35,133 nucleotides of DNA from an uncultured Caryophanales bacterium (GTDB lineage: Bacteria > Bacillota_I > Bacilli_A > RFN20 > CAG-826): assembly GCA_946404585.1 (NCBI GenBank), contig CAMJEC010000004.1, forward strand, positions 1 through 35,133. Direction: 5' to 3'. Shown here one piece after another: positions 7,881-17,087 of this stretch. Every line of letters begins with the position of its first letter. Position 1 is the first letter of the stretch. The translations under genes and the position numbers were made by a program. Under the pieces are notes generated by a model. It did no database searches. It was not told where the DNA came from and was given only the letters and a program-made list of their open reading frames with translations.

Positions 7881-7886
7881 TAAAAT
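7881..7886 (+). promoter_or_regulatory. -10 box of a leaderless promoter
   Basis: TAAAAT ends seven bases before the A of the ATG at 7893, so transcription should start at the start codon. No Shine-Dalgarno sequence is present upstream, in keeping with leaderless translation. The -35 region is poorly defined. Confidence 0.5.
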
Positions 7887-7892
7887 AAAACT

Positions 7893-10800
7893 ATGAGCAA
7901 AACAAAAGTCACAAATACTGCTATTGATATTATTAAAAACTTTGATACAACCGATCTTCTTGCAACGCTGGGCGGTATTAATCTTTCTTTTGATAATCAA
8001 AACAAGAACTACGCCACCTCCTATTATTCTACATTTATACTTTTTAATCAGAACAATGGAAAACCAAAACCGAGTAGAAAAACTTTGATTCAACTGGTAG
8101 AAGAATTAAATAAGAGTGGGATTATCTATACGATGCAAGATCCACCAGAAGCTCCTTTCTTTCAAAAGATTATGTTTGATAGGGATTATGCTGTTTTTAA
8201 TGGCGTTGATCATCATGCGGCATTTTTCGTTTCGCGTTTATGTGAGTTGTTATTATTTGGTGATGAAGAATTACTACCTAAAGAGTTCTTGCTTCTTCTA
8301 ACGAGAATCATTAAAGCGGTTTTGAGCATCTTGGATAAAATCTATGGGTCACTCAAACCAAAATACGATGATGTGATGGAGTATTCTGGGGATCGACCAA
8401 TATTTCTTCCATCAAATATCGAATATTTAAAAACATTATTATTTTTCGATAAGAGTGATTTTTATCAATTGGGTCTGTCCGAAGAAGAAATACAAAGATA
8501 TTTGGTCTTTCATAAGTTTTCTTCTTTGAACGTTAATGAATACTTGGGAAAGGGAATCCCTTACTATTGCAAGCGACCTTTTCTTGACTGTGGAGAAAGA
8601 CTGCTATTGATTGATCCAACTTCTATTAACACTTACATAAGAATCATTTCTATAGAACTATCTGAGTTGTATAAATGTAAAGAGCAATTTATCGATATGA
8701 TTAACTATACCTTTGCAGATTGGGGCATGTGGTGTATTAGAAAAAATATTATGAATTATGCTAACGAGGATAAGGTTTTTTCTAATTTCAAATATGCAGA
8801 CACTCCTAATTACAAAGAAGCAATTATTCAGTTTTCAAAAAGCAAACTAATCGTTTATTCTGCTTGTTTTGATAACAATTTAGAAGGAAAGCATACAAAG
8901 ATAGATGTCGACAAGCATCTTTCTTTGATTAAAAAGCAACTGGATGAATTGCCATATAATTACAGTGTGATACATGTTGCTCTTTGCTTTTCATATGGAG
9001 CGGGCCTTGATGTCCGTGAATCATCGGTTTTTAAAAATAGCAGTATAGTGCTAGCTTTTGATGAATTCGAAAGTTTTACCATAAACGAAAAATATAAGCC
9101 GTGCGCTTTGTTTGATGCTGTAAACTACATTCAAACCACGAAACATATCTTTCCACCTACAATGGGTGCTATTAATCGAATTGCCTTCCTACATTCGAAA
9201 GACTATGACTTTTATTTAGACAAGAGAGCAGATGCCTATAATACAAATCTTTTCGTTGGGTTTGAATTCACTTACTCTTATCGCACTTTAGCTGCAACAG
9301 AGGAATGGTTGTTTATTGCACCATTTTACAACCAATTTGTTTTGTTGGAAAAAGATTCTGACAATCTTTATTACTCGAGCAATAGATTCTTTGACAATAG
9401 TAAAGTAATAACGTGCAATAGGTATCCTAGTGGAGCAGTTTGGGTTTATTCAAGGCAATTTGATTACAATTTGGTAACGTTTATAGGCATGGTTAACTAT
9501 TGGCTCACCAAACTAAAAAACTTATTAGCCAAGACAATAGATAGATATTTTTACATTGAATTGGAGCTTAATTCTAAAAGCGATACGGTAGTTAAGCTTA
9601 TAAATAAGACGTGTTTACTCAATATAGTTCCAATATTGAAGTCTGTCAGCAACGGAGCTTCATTTGATGAGATATCATTAATTAAAGATATTCTCAGTAG
9701 AATAGGTCTTTTGTTGCCATCGGTTAATAGCTATTTAAGCGAAGCATCTTTGGACCCTAACAAAAGGTACAATACGCCATTAAGTACAGACCAAATAATG
9801 TTAATTCCTTTTCAACGGCAGCTACGACCTGTTTTTGTTAACAAATATCATTCTTCTTTGTTTGATGACGCAATTGGAAGAGATTATGCAATTGATAAAT
9901 GCAAACTTACACCTGGAAGTATTATCCCTAATGCTGATGCGTTTTTGAAGGGAGCGGTGGAAAAACTCTTTAATGATTTGGATAAATGTGCAAAGAAATT
10001 CGATTGGCTTTTAGCGGTTAAATTTATCTATGAATACCAGGAAGACTATTTGCAAAAACTGCTAATAAATAAAAGGAATTTCAAAATAAAATACTCACTT
10101 TATGACAACCACATCAGAGAGATTAACCAGATTTATTATGATTTGAATAACGCTTCACCTTGTATTAGGTTCTTACTTCAATATTTCTCGACGATGCAAT
10201 ATGGAGGCAAACAAATTATGGATGAGTGTGATTTAGAGATTCTAGTCACCCTTACAAACAAGATTATCCATTTTGCAAACATTGATGATGGAATTGTTTT
10301 CAAAATATTGCCAGACAAGATGGTTTTCTTAGATTCCAAAAGAATCGATATCGAATTAACGAATTTAGAAAAATTCAATAGATTTATTGCCGGAGAAATG
10401 ATAAACGATTTAATCGGAGAAGATATATCTCTGAGCAATAATAAGTGGCCATTCAATAAAGAACTCAATGAAGCATATTTAGATGAATATGGGTTCACTT
10501 TTGAACAAATGTCTCAAGTGATAGCTTTAATTCTTGCGATTGGGCAAGAGCAAGAAGATGAAATTAAAGAAGCTTCTATCAGTGATATTTTAAATCGTTT
10601 TCATGAAGTTAACAGTCCAGAAATAAAGATTGATGAAAAAACCATTTTGCTTGTCGTTAACCACCTTTCATTAATGAAAAGAAGCGTGTTTTTCGATTCA
10701 ACTATCGGAAATTTTAGAGAACTATATCCTTGGCGATTTAATCGAAAGGAATCTATCACTAGAAAGCCTTTGATTAAATTTAATGATAAGTTGTTGTGGG

Positions 10801-11399
10801 GCAACAGAACGCTGTATCAATGTTTTGTTTTTACTTTAGATCATATTTATGATGGTAGCGCCCCTACAAAGAATCATAGTAGTGGCAAGATTAAAAATCT
10901 TAATGGGAAAGTATTGAGACTTAAAGGGGAATGCTTTAATGATGTTGCCCTAGACCATTTATCTAAAATAATGCCTGATTTGCATTTCTTCAAAGGTATT
11001 AAATCTTTTAATAACAGAAGAATAAGCAATGATAAAGGAGAATTTTTAGGCGACATCGATATATTAGGTATAGACGAGGAAAAACAAAGAATATATTTGA
11101 TTGAGGCGAAAAATTATCAATACTCGAAAAATATGGCGGAGTTTGGATTTGAGCTAGGCGAGTTTTTTGGCACCAAGAAAAACAAAGGATTCATTCAAAA
11201 AGAGATGAATCGGGTTAATTGGGTCAAAAACCACATAGACGATGTGAAGAAAGAATATAAATTAAAAGGTGATAGCTGGAACGTTCTATATACCTTTTTA
11301 TCAGATAAACCTTTGCTTTGCTCTATATTTGGTGAAGCGACATTTAATAATGTTTCAATTGCGAAAATAAACAAAAAATATTTGAACTCATTAAAATAA
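7893..11399 (+). CDS. Large putative defence protein with C-terminal PD-(D/E)XK (NERD-like) nuclease
   Basis: 1168 residues. Only the last 150 or so are recognisable: LKGECFNDVALDHL, then GEFLGDIDILGID with Asp1056, then IYLIEAKNY with Glu1071 and Lys1073. This is the D-(E/Q)xK arrangement of PD-(D/E)XK nucleases and is close to NERD domains. The preceding 1000 residues are mostly helical, rich in aromatics and Lys/Asp/Glu, with no Walker A, HTH or membrane segment that I can see. The gene is monocistronic, behind a leaderless-type promoter and after a terminator, between a retron-like locus and an ATPase-nuclease pair. Size and context suggest a single-gene anti-phage system in which a sensor region controls DNA cleavage. 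That is inference; I cannot match it to a named system. Confidence 0.7.
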   Translation: MSKTKVTNTAIDIIKNFDTTDLLATLGGINLSFDNQNKNYATSYYSTFILFNQNNGKPKPSRKTLIQLVEELNKSGIIYTMQDPPEAPFFQKIMFDRDYAVFNGVDHHAAFFVSRLCELLLFGDEELLPKEFLLLLTRIIKAVLSILDKIYGSLKPKYDDVMEYSGDRPIFLPSNIEYLKTLLFFDKSDFYQLGLSEEEIQRYLVFHKFSSLNVNEYLGKGIPYYCKRPFLDCGERLLLIDPTSINTYIRIISIELSELYKCKEQFIDMINYTFADWGMWCIRKNIMNYANEDKVFSNFKYADTPNYKEAIIQFSKSKLIVYSACFDNNLEGKHTKIDVDKHLSLIKKQLDELPYNYSVIHVALCFSYGAGLDVRESSVFKNSSIVLAFDEFESFTINEKYKPCALFDAVNYIQTTKHIFPPTMGAINRIAFLHSKDYDFYLDKRADAYNTNLFVGFEFTYSYRTLAATEEWLFIAPFYNQFVLLEKDSDNLYYSSNRFFDNSKVITCNRYPSGAVWVYSRQFDYNLVTFIGMVNYWLTKLKNLLAKTIDRYFYIELELNSKSDTVVKLINKTCLLNIVPILKSVSNGASFDEISLIKDILSRIGLLLPSVNSYLSEASLDPNKRYNTPLSTDQIMLIPFQRQLRPVFVNKYHSSLFDDAIGRDYAIDKCKLTPGSIIPNADAFLKGAVEKLFNDLDKCAKKFDWLLAVKFIYEYQEDYLQKLLINKRNFKIKYSLYDNHIREINQIYYDLNNASPCIRFLLQYFSTMQYGGKQIMDECDLEILVTLTNKIIHFANIDDGIVFKILPDKMVFLDSKRIDIELTNLEKFNRFIAGEMINDLIGEDISLSNNKWPFNKELNEAYLDEYGFTFEQMSQVIALILAIGQEQEDEIKEASISDILNRFHEVNSPEIKIDEKTILLVVNHLSLMKRSVFFDSTIGNFRELYPWRFNRKESITRKPLIKFNDKLLWGNRTLYQCFVFTLDHIYDGSAPTKNHSSGKIKNLNGKVLRLKGECFNDVALDHLSKIMPDLHFFKGIKSFNNRRISNDKGEFLGDIDILGIDEEKQRIYLIEAKNYQYSKNMAEFGFELGEFFGTKKNKGFIQKEMNRVNWVKNHIDDVKKEYKLKGDSWNVLYTFLSDKPLLCSIFGEATFNNVSIAKINKKYLNSLK

Positions 11400-11640
11400 A
11401 CAGCACTCTTAGTGTATATTCAGTAAAGTTCTAAACTCTTCTTTCATGTACTCGCTGTTTTGGATGGCAATTAAAGTTTATCACACACGAGATGGAACTG
11501 TAGGTATCATATCGTGTTCATTCCCAAATATCGTAGGAAAGATATATGGGTAGTTACGTTCTGTTATAGGACAAATATAAGGCTAAATATTTAGTGCTAT
11601 CTTCAGTAGAATTGTTATTATATTACTGGTGGTATCTATT
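11400..11640 (+). other. Intergenic stretch with a short open frame
   Basis: 241 bases with no recognised gene. The best open frame is 11446-11553 (35 codons, MYSLFWMAIKVYHTRDG...), without a ribosome-binding site. Its composition looks protein-like, so it may be a fragment of a lost gene, but I cannot assign it. There is no terminator of note after the preceding gene. A weak GGTGG at 11628-11632 may act as ribosome-binding site for the next gene. Confidence 0.35.
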
Positions 11641-12468
11641 ATGAAAATCAAAGCCAAACAATATCGTGAATTCTATTTGGGCTGTTTAAGACTCTATGGT
11701 CTAATTGATTCCAACAATGCTTTTATTGTTTTTAAACATTATTATCCTGACGCTAAGAAGATGGATTTTATTAATGATTTAAAAAGTAGATTATTAACTT
11801 TTTCTCAAGATTATTGTATATGGAAGACCGCTAAAAGGAATGTATATCTCATTACTTCCGCTATTACTGACGAAGAAGAAATAGAAAACTTAATAAGTTT
11901 GCAAGGAGATAAGCCATTTTATATTCCTGATAATTATGATGATTTTTTAAATTGTGCTTCGTATCAAAGTTTTAAAAAGGAAAATGAAAAAGATGTAAAC
12001 GTATTACTTAACGTTTTAAAGAAGTGTCATAAAGATAAAAGCTTATTACAAGCTGAAATATCGTTAAGTATTCTTTATGAAGATATTAGAGATGCCGATA
12101 TTGTTCCTGATATAGATCCAATAACAATGGCGTTAAAAAGGCTTCTTGTTTGGGGCTATGAGATTAACAGACAACAAATAGAACAGATTGCAAGTTATCT
12201 TATGAAATTATTCAATAATATGAGGCATTACGCTAATCGTGGCTATACTCCAAATGAAATGAAAAAGTTGTCTAAGCCTTTTAAGAAAGACAACGTAATA
12301 ATGACCATTGGACCAAATATGCGAAAGATGTTTGAAAGTGGTGAAATGAACGCTAAAGAATATCTTGATGAAATTATTAATAGTGATTTGCCACCAGTAA
12401 CTAAGAAATCATTAATTAGTGAACTGAAAAAGATAATTGATGATATTGATAGTATTCCTAAAGCATAA
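11641..12468 (+). CDS. Hypothetical helical protein
   Basis: 275 residues from the ATG at 11641 (a GTG at 11629 is in frame but less likely). I do not recognise it. It is soluble, Lys-rich and mostly helical: MKIKAKQYREFYLGCLRLYG at the start, RHYANRGYTPNEMKKLSKPF in the last third and KMFESGEMNAKEYLDEIIN near the end. There is no signal peptide, nucleotide-binding loop or nuclease motif. It stands alone between the large nuclease gene and an IS remnant and is followed by a strong terminator. It could be cargo of the island or an old resident gene. Confidence 0.7.
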   Translation: MKIKAKQYREFYLGCLRLYGLIDSNNAFIVFKHYYPDAKKMDFINDLKSRLLTFSQDYCIWKTAKRNVYLITSAITDEEEIENLISLQGDKPFYIPDNYDDFLNCASYQSFKKENEKDVNVLLNVLKKCHKDKSLLQAEISLSILYEDIRDADIVPDIDPITMALKRLLVWGYEINRQQIEQIASYLMKLFNNMRHYANRGYTPNEMKKLSKPFKKDNVIMTIGPNMRKMFESGEMNAKEYLDEIINSDLPPVTKKSLISELKKIIDDIDSIPKA

Positions 12469-12557
12469 CGAGAGCGCATCAAATAATCGCAATAATTAGA
12501 GAGCCTATAACATAAAAAGTGGATTTAAGTAGTGATACCCAACTAAACCCACTTAGG

Positions 12558-12930
12558 CTACAACATTAAAAGTGGAGACCCTTTCACGCGTTGTGTGAGA
12601 GGGTCTTTTCTTTTACCTAAAACTAATAGAACTCTCTTCCTAAATCTTTCGAAATTTCGATATCCATTTGCGTCCTTGATAAGTGTTTTAATTGCATTAT
12701 TTAATCCTTCAGCAGAGCCGTTTGAATAACGTTTTCCATTCTCATTTCTTACTGCAATAGCGTTTGCAATTTCTATTTTCCATTTATTGTACGTATTAGC
12801 GACTCTAACAAGCCCTTCATCTTCAGTCCTTTTTAACTGGTTGATAATCTTTTCGAAGAATTTTTACTATTTCGTTTGTATATGCTTGTGCTTCATAAAA
12901 TGTTTTTTTGGAGTTAAGGCCATATAAATA
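12558..12930 (-). pseudogene. ISL3-family transposase, C-terminal remnant with frameshift
   Basis: On the minus strand the sequence reads GLNSKKTFYEAQAYTNEIVK, then after a one-base frame change FEKIINQLKRTEDE, VRVANTYNKWKIEIANAI and YSNGSAEGLNNAIKTLIKDA followed by GYRNFERFRKRVL. The NG-x-x-EG-x-N-x-x-IK and GYRNFxRFR blocks are the hallmark of the C-terminal DDE region of ISL3 (IS204/IS1001/IS1165) transposases. Only about 120 of some 400-500 residues remain, the frame is broken near 12855, and the N-terminus is gone. The frame closes at 12558 beyond the hairpin. An immobile relic of an insertion inside the island. Confidence 0.85.
12576..12609 (+). terminator. Strong rho-independent terminator
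   Basis: A 12-bp stem AGACCCTTTCAC / GTGAGAGGGTCT (one wobble) with loop GCGTTGT and a TTTT run. It ends transcription from the hypothetical gene upstream. It also falls within the distal end of the ISL3 relic, so it may be part of the element's terminal sequence. Confidence 0.75.
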
Positions 12931-12982
12931 CAAGAAAAAGATACATTTTTAATGAATATAAACAGAAAAAGTGTCTATAAAC

Positions 12983-13010
12983 TTGAAAATGATTAAAATT
13001 ATGCTATTAT
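12983..13010 (+). promoter_or_regulatory. Promoter of the ATPase/TOPRIM-like pair
   Basis: TTGAAA (12983-12988), 16 bases, then an extended -10 TGCTATTAT (hexamer 13005-13010). The transcript would carry a short leader with AAGGAG at 13031-13036, ten bases before the ATG at 13047. Confidence 0.6.
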
Positions 13011-13046
13011 ATCTTTGCTGTTATTTGAAAAAGGAGAGTATACGCC

Positions 13047-14192
13047 ATGAAGCTTTTGAAATTAAAAGTTCCAAGAGGATACAAAATGTTGTGTAAAAAC
13101 TTTGAGATTAATTTTCTTACAAAAACAAGAGTTAACAAGTCTGCTAATAACGATGATTTAATCGAATTGGAGAATGATTTTTATTATCCAAAAGAAACCG
13201 CGTTTATTGGCAAGAATTCATCTGGAAAGTCAACAACGCTAGAATTAATACATATCTGCTTATATTTATTACAATTCGGTAGAATACCTGCAGCTTTTTT
13301 TGACGAAGATGATAGTTTTTCCCTTGAAGTTATTTTCTTTGAAAAAGGCAAAATCTACAAATATTGTGGCGACTATATTTGCAATAAATTAATTGCGGGT
13401 GAATATTTGGCAATCGTAAGTGAAGATTTGAATCGTGGTGACTATAATTCAAATACAAGGAAAGACCTTTCAAATATTAATTTTACTAGAGTCAAAGATT
13501 TTATTGAAAAAGCAAGTCCTGACACTTCTTGTATCCATAAGTACGTAAACGATGGACTTACGCATCTTTTTGTTAATTATTTCGAGGATAACGTTGATAT
13601 GTTCGTGCCATTCTATTCAATTATCGATGAAAATTATGGCAAAGGCTCTTTCATGAAACTTGTTTATCTTTTTGATGATAGCATAGAAAAATTGGCTCCA
13701 AATTTTGATAAAAAAGGCAAAAACGATGGCTTTATTTTCAAAAGAGTTAATTGGAAGGAAAAGATTGTTTCTGATGGGTACTTAAAAAACAATCTTTCTT
13801 CTGGAACCATTCGAGGCATTAATCTATATGGCGCGGCTATCGTGTCTTTTGTTCATGGTTCACATCTTCTTGTTGATGAATTAGAAAAGAATTTTAACAA
13901 GAACCTTATTGGCAACCTTATACAAATGATTAATGATCCAACCTTAAATAAAAATAACGCTACTTTGATTTATACAACACACTATTCTGAATTATTAGAT
14001 GAAACAAAGCGTTGCGATAATGTTAATGTTTTACATAGAGAGCAAGACATTATTACTTTAAAGAATATGTGCTTAGACTATACACAACGCACTGACATGC
14101 TCAAGAGTAGTAGTTTTGATCAAAATGCTTTTGATACGACCCTTAATTACAATCGTTTAATGGACCTTAAAAGGATGCTAAGAAGATTATGA
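13047..14192 (+). CDS. AAA-family ATPase of a two-gene defence-like pair
   Basis: 381 residues. The Walker A loop is GKNSSGKS at residues 55-62, preceded by ETAFI and followed by TTLELIH, as in SMC/ABC-like ATPases of the OLD/RecF group. Walker B is HLLVDELEKN with Asp277 and Glu278, followed by IYTTHYSELLD, the switch histidine region. A signature-like LSSGTIRGINLYG precedes it. The protein lacks a fused TOPRIM; a separate TOPRIM-like protein overlaps its end by four bases. ATPase plus small nuclease partners are common in anti-phage systems (PARIS, AbiL, Septu). Inferred role: ATP-driven sensor holding or releasing the partner nuclease. Strong ribosome-binding site AAGGAG. Confidence 0.78.
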   Translation: MKLLKLKVPRGYKMLCKNFEINFLTKTRVNKSANNDDLIELENDFYYPKETAFIGKNSSGKSTTLELIHICLYLLQFGRIPAAFFDEDDSFSLEVIFFEKGKIYKYCGDYICNKLIAGEYLAIVSEDLNRGDYNSNTRKDLSNINFTRVKDFIEKASPDTSCIHKYVNDGLTHLFVNYFEDNVDMFVPFYSIIDENYGKGSFMKLVYLFDDSIEKLAPNFDKKGKNDGFIFKRVNWKEKIVSDGYLKNNLSSGTIRGINLYGAAIVSFVHGSHLLVDELEKNFNKNLIGNLIQMINDPTLNKNNATLIYTTHYSELLDETKRCDNVNVLHREQDIITLKNMCLDYTQRTDMLKSSSFDQNAFDTTLNYNRLMDLKRMLRRL

Positions 14193-14698
14193 AAGTAGCA
14201 GCATGTGAAGGAAAAAGTGAATTAAGATTAATACTTCAACTTCTTGAAAGAGGCATCTTTTTTGCAAAGGCAGAAGAATTAATTGATGATCGCCCTATTC
14301 ATATGCGCCAATTAAAAGAAATAGCTACTTTGATTAATACCTTGGATATTGATGAAACAATAGATGTTTATCGAATTGGTGATACACAAAAAGACAACTA
14401 TGATTTATCCGGATTTGAAGCCAGAAAAAGCAAGATAACTATTTATAAAGTGTGTACAAAGCCAGAAATTGAGATACTTGTAATTATCAGCGAAGGATTG
14501 TATAAGGATTTTTGTAAAAAACATCGTGAGCATAATATTTCACCAAAAGAGTATTTAAAAATTTATGTTAAAGGGTATTCATCTGTTGAGAAATATATTG
14601 AATCTCATGATATTGTTCCGGCAATCAAAGAGTATAAAAGAATCAAAAAGCACAAAGATGATGAACTCTATCTTGCTGATTTAATTAACGATGAATAA
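14189..14698 (+). CDS. Small TOPRIM-like protein, partner of the ATPase
   Basis: 169 residues, start overlapping the ATPase stop by four bases (ATGA), so translation is coupled. Near the N-terminus is ACEGKSELRLILQLLE (Glu7, Glu11), resembling the first TOPRIM/DUF4276/RloB strand with its catalytic Glu. YRIGDTQKDNYD could supply the acidic pair, and CTKPEIEILVI resembles the SNPCFE-type block of RloB relatives. TOPRIM nucleases use such residues to bind metal and cut nucleic acid. The match is by pattern only and the protein is shorter than RloB or AriB, so the catalytic assignment is tentative; the pairing with the ATPase is secure. Confidence 0.68.
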   Translation: MKVAACEGKSELRLILQLLERGIFFAKAEELIDDRPIHMRQLKEIATLINTLDIDETIDVYRIGDTQKDNYDLSGFEARKSKITIYKVCTKPEIEILVIISEGLYKDFCKKHREHNISPKEYLKIYVKGYSSVEKYIESHDIVPAIKEYKRIKKHKDDELYLADLINDE

Positions 14699-14750
14699 AT
14701 TGCATCAATCGATAACAAGGTCTTCCAAGAACTGAACCACATATTAAATT

Positions 14751-14775
14751 AGCCGCCTCAATTGGTGGCTTTTTC
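14751..14775 (+). terminator. Rho-independent terminator after the ATPase/TOPRIM-like pair
   Basis: Stem AGCCGCC / GGTGGCT (one wobble) with loop TCAATT, then a T-rich tail. It isolates the pair from the lipoprotein gene. Confidence 0.8.
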
Positions 14776-14885
14776 TTTATTTATGCATATTCTTCTATCT
14801 ATTTTCTAAATACATGCTATTATTAGGCTATAACCATCATATACGTATAATTTGAATCAAATAATAAATATTGGTTCCAGGGAGT

Positions 14886-14956
14886 TTTTTAAAAATACAC
14901 TTTATGAAAAAGATTAGTTGTTTTATTGCTACGCTAGTAGGTGCTTTTACTATAGG
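14886..14956 (+). repeat. Direct repeat copy B (start of intact lipoprotein gene)
   Basis: Partner of the copy at 7725-7795. Similarity begins about 18 bases before the ATG and continues to just before the lipobox, so it includes the leader and the signal-peptide coding sequence. Confidence 0.85.
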
Positions 14957-17018
14957 ATTAATTGGTTGTGCTCCTAAATTACCAACCACTAATTATGAGA
15001 AGGTGAAGTTTGCCTTTAATGGTGTGGAAAAATCATTCAAGAATAAGAAGGCCTCAAATAAGGCTCTAATGGTGCTTCCTAAATCTAAGATAGGGGGATC
15101 TAATCCTTCAGGAGCGTTAGATACTATCTTTAATCTATATACTGAAGAAGATAAAAGAGATGATTTCTTAGATGATATTTCCTATAACGAACCACCGATG
15201 ATTCAGTTCCAATATGTTAAGAAAGTATTAGAAAAGATTGGTAATGGGTATGAGTTTAATAAGAAATACTATGACACCATCACTGGTGAGATGTATCTAG
15301 ATATTGAAACAGGACTTAAACAAGATAATAAAGATGAATATAAATATGACTATACCTTTATTTTAGGTATGAGTATTAATATCGATGATACTGATTTAAT
15401 TACCGCGGATGTATCATTCGATATTAATCTATCTAAGGGTAATAATACTTATAAAACAAAATGGTATGTAGGAATAGAACTAGATTATGATATGACTAAC
15501 AATTCTCCTAACTATACAATGACTATGGTCACGGAGAACGATGAAAGAGAATTACCATATTATAATCGATATACATATGAATATGATTATGTAGAAGTAA
15601 AGGACTCCTCTATTAATGAATGGAGAAAGTTCTGTATGGATAATGATCATAGATTATATAAAGATGATAACCATCAAGACTTTAATAGTTATATTAATGA
15701 AGGATGTAAATATAAAGTAGATGCTTGTTCTTGGTTTAAAAATGGCACTTACTATAAGAGTAAGAAAACAAGACAAGAAGGTCAGTACGCTGATACAGTA
15801 GCAAATGCCTTATTTAAAGATTTGGGAATGAACGCTAATGAGATTGATGCTGATACATTCTTTGATAAAAGTGGTACACAAAATAGTGTTATTAAAACTT
15901 GTTATAATGACTTCACTAAAATAAGAAAAGAAGACATCATCTATGACTTAGTGTGTAAAGATGAAAATCATGATGAAGATAAAGTAGCAACATCTATTAG
16001 AGCCTTAAATAGTGATTTAACCGGAGGAGCGGGTGGTTATCAAGTTCCTGGTAATACATCTATAAGACAGTTATTAAGTAACTTTAAAGATAACTTTAAT
16101 GAGAATGTTATCATCCATCTATATTATCTTGATCAACATGAAGGTAGATTATCTGAAATCACTGATTTAAGTTCATTAAGATATTTTCTAAAAGAACAAA
16201 ATAAAGAAGAAAGTATAGAAGTCAATCTAGATGAATCACTATATGATGCAGTAGTAAGAGGCAACTTCCAACAAAGAGAACTATCTTTAGCATTCTTAGA
16301 TAATAACTTTATCGGTGGTTATATGGATTTCTACTACGCTGGTGAATTCCCATCACCAAGCTATGTTAAACCAGAATTCCCTAAAGTACTTAAAGATTTA
16401 GGTGTTCCTGAATATGAAGGTGAAAAATATACATATGGTGATAATAGTGTTCTAGATAAAGCACCATATAAATTAGAGATAAGAAACACCAATGGTAATG
16501 AAGAAGCTAACTATAGAACAAAACTATTAAAAAATGGTTTTGAAGTAACTGAACTATTTGGTTATAAAGAATATAAGAAACAAGTTAATGCAAAGATGAT
16601 TAGTATTAGTATTAACAATGCTCAAATAGATAATGGATATCTAACAATCACTATTGGTGTTGAAGATGCTCCAACTGTATTAGAAGTTACTTCCATCTCC
16701 CTAGTGGGTTCATTTAACGATTGGAATGTAACCACTAACTGTATTGAATTTACAAAAATTAATGAAGATAATTGGAGATTAAATGAACAACGCCTAGATG
16801 CAGGCGCTAAATTCAAAATAGTTATTAACCATACATGGGAAATCCATGGTGGTTATGGTTATAACGATATATTTGGTATAGAACAATTTGGAAAACTATT
16901 AACATCCGCAGACGCTGAGAATAATATCAAAGTAAATGTGGCGTGTGTCATTAGCATTGTTGCACAAGTAGACGAGAATAACGTTAGCTTCTTTGTTGAA
17001 AATGCAATACAGGAATAG
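14904..17018 (+). CDS. Surface lipoprotein with C-terminal starch/glycogen-binding-like domain
   Basis: 704 residues from ATG 14904; a TTG 33 bases earlier is in frame but would put a non-signal leader in front. The N-terminus MKKISCFIATLVGAFTIG is a lipoprotein signal peptide and LIGC is the lipobox, so the mature protein should be lipid-anchored at Cys. The body is acidic, Tyr/Asn-rich and unrecognised. The last 110 residues contain ISLVGSFNDWNV and later LDAGAKFKIV, the VxGxFNDW pattern of AMPK glycogen-binding/CBM48/SusE-like beta-sandwiches, suggesting carbohydrate binding. Its 5' end is repeated at 7725. It sits between two defence pairs, so it may be an old resident around which cassettes inserted. 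Confidence 0.75.
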   Translation: MKKISCFIATLVGAFTIGLIGCAPKLPTTNYEKVKFAFNGVEKSFKNKKASNKALMVLPKSKIGGSNPSGALDTIFNLYTEEDKRDDFLDDISYNEPPMIQFQYVKKVLEKIGNGYEFNKKYYDTITGEMYLDIETGLKQDNKDEYKYDYTFILGMSINIDDTDLITADVSFDINLSKGNNTYKTKWYVGIELDYDMTNNSPNYTMTMVTENDERELPYYNRYTYEYDYVEVKDSSINEWRKFCMDNDHRLYKDDNHQDFNSYINEGCKYKVDACSWFKNGTYYKSKKTRQEGQYADTVANALFKDLGMNANEIDADTFFDKSGTQNSVIKTCYNDFTKIRKEDIIYDLVCKDENHDEDKVATSIRALNSDLTGGAGGYQVPGNTSIRQLLSNFKDNFNENVIIHLYYLDQHEGRLSEITDLSSLRYFLKEQNKEESIEVNLDESLYDAVVRGNFQQRELSLAFLDNNFIGGYMDFYYAGEFPSPSYVKPEFPKVLKDLGVPEYEGEKYTYGDNSVLDKAPYKLEIRNTNGNEEANYRTKLLKNGFEVTELFGYKEYKKQVNAKMISISINNAQIDNGYLTITIGVEDAPTVLEVTSISLVGSFNDWNVTTNCIEFTKINEDNWRLNEQRLDAGAKFKIVINHTWEIHGGYGYNDIFGIEQFGKLLTSADAENNIKVNVACVISIVAQVDENNVSFFVENAIQE

Positions 17019-17031
17019 GAACAAACAATAT

Positions 17032-17050
17032 CGTGAGAAAAAATCTCACG
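17032..17050. promoter_or_regulatory. Dyad repeat 1 upstream of the AbiL-like pair
   Basis: Inverted repeat CGTGAGA - AAAAA - TCTCACG, followed by GA. The same unit recurs at 17088-17106. A possible promoter lies between them (TAATAT around 17081-17086). No T-run follows, so this is not a good terminator; a repressor operator is the more natural reading. Confidence 0.55.
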
Positions 17051-17087
17051 GACTATTTACATAAAGTTTTATAAGTGTCATAATATC

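Noticed and set aside
7676..8093. Minus-strand frames over the RT/nuclease intergenic region
   Set aside because: Low-complexity, Cys/Ile/Lys-rich translations overlapping two good plus-strand genes.
17032..17050. Dyad as a terminator of the lipoprotein gene
   Set aside because: No T-run on the plus strand and an identical unit recurs at the next gene's ribosome-binding site.
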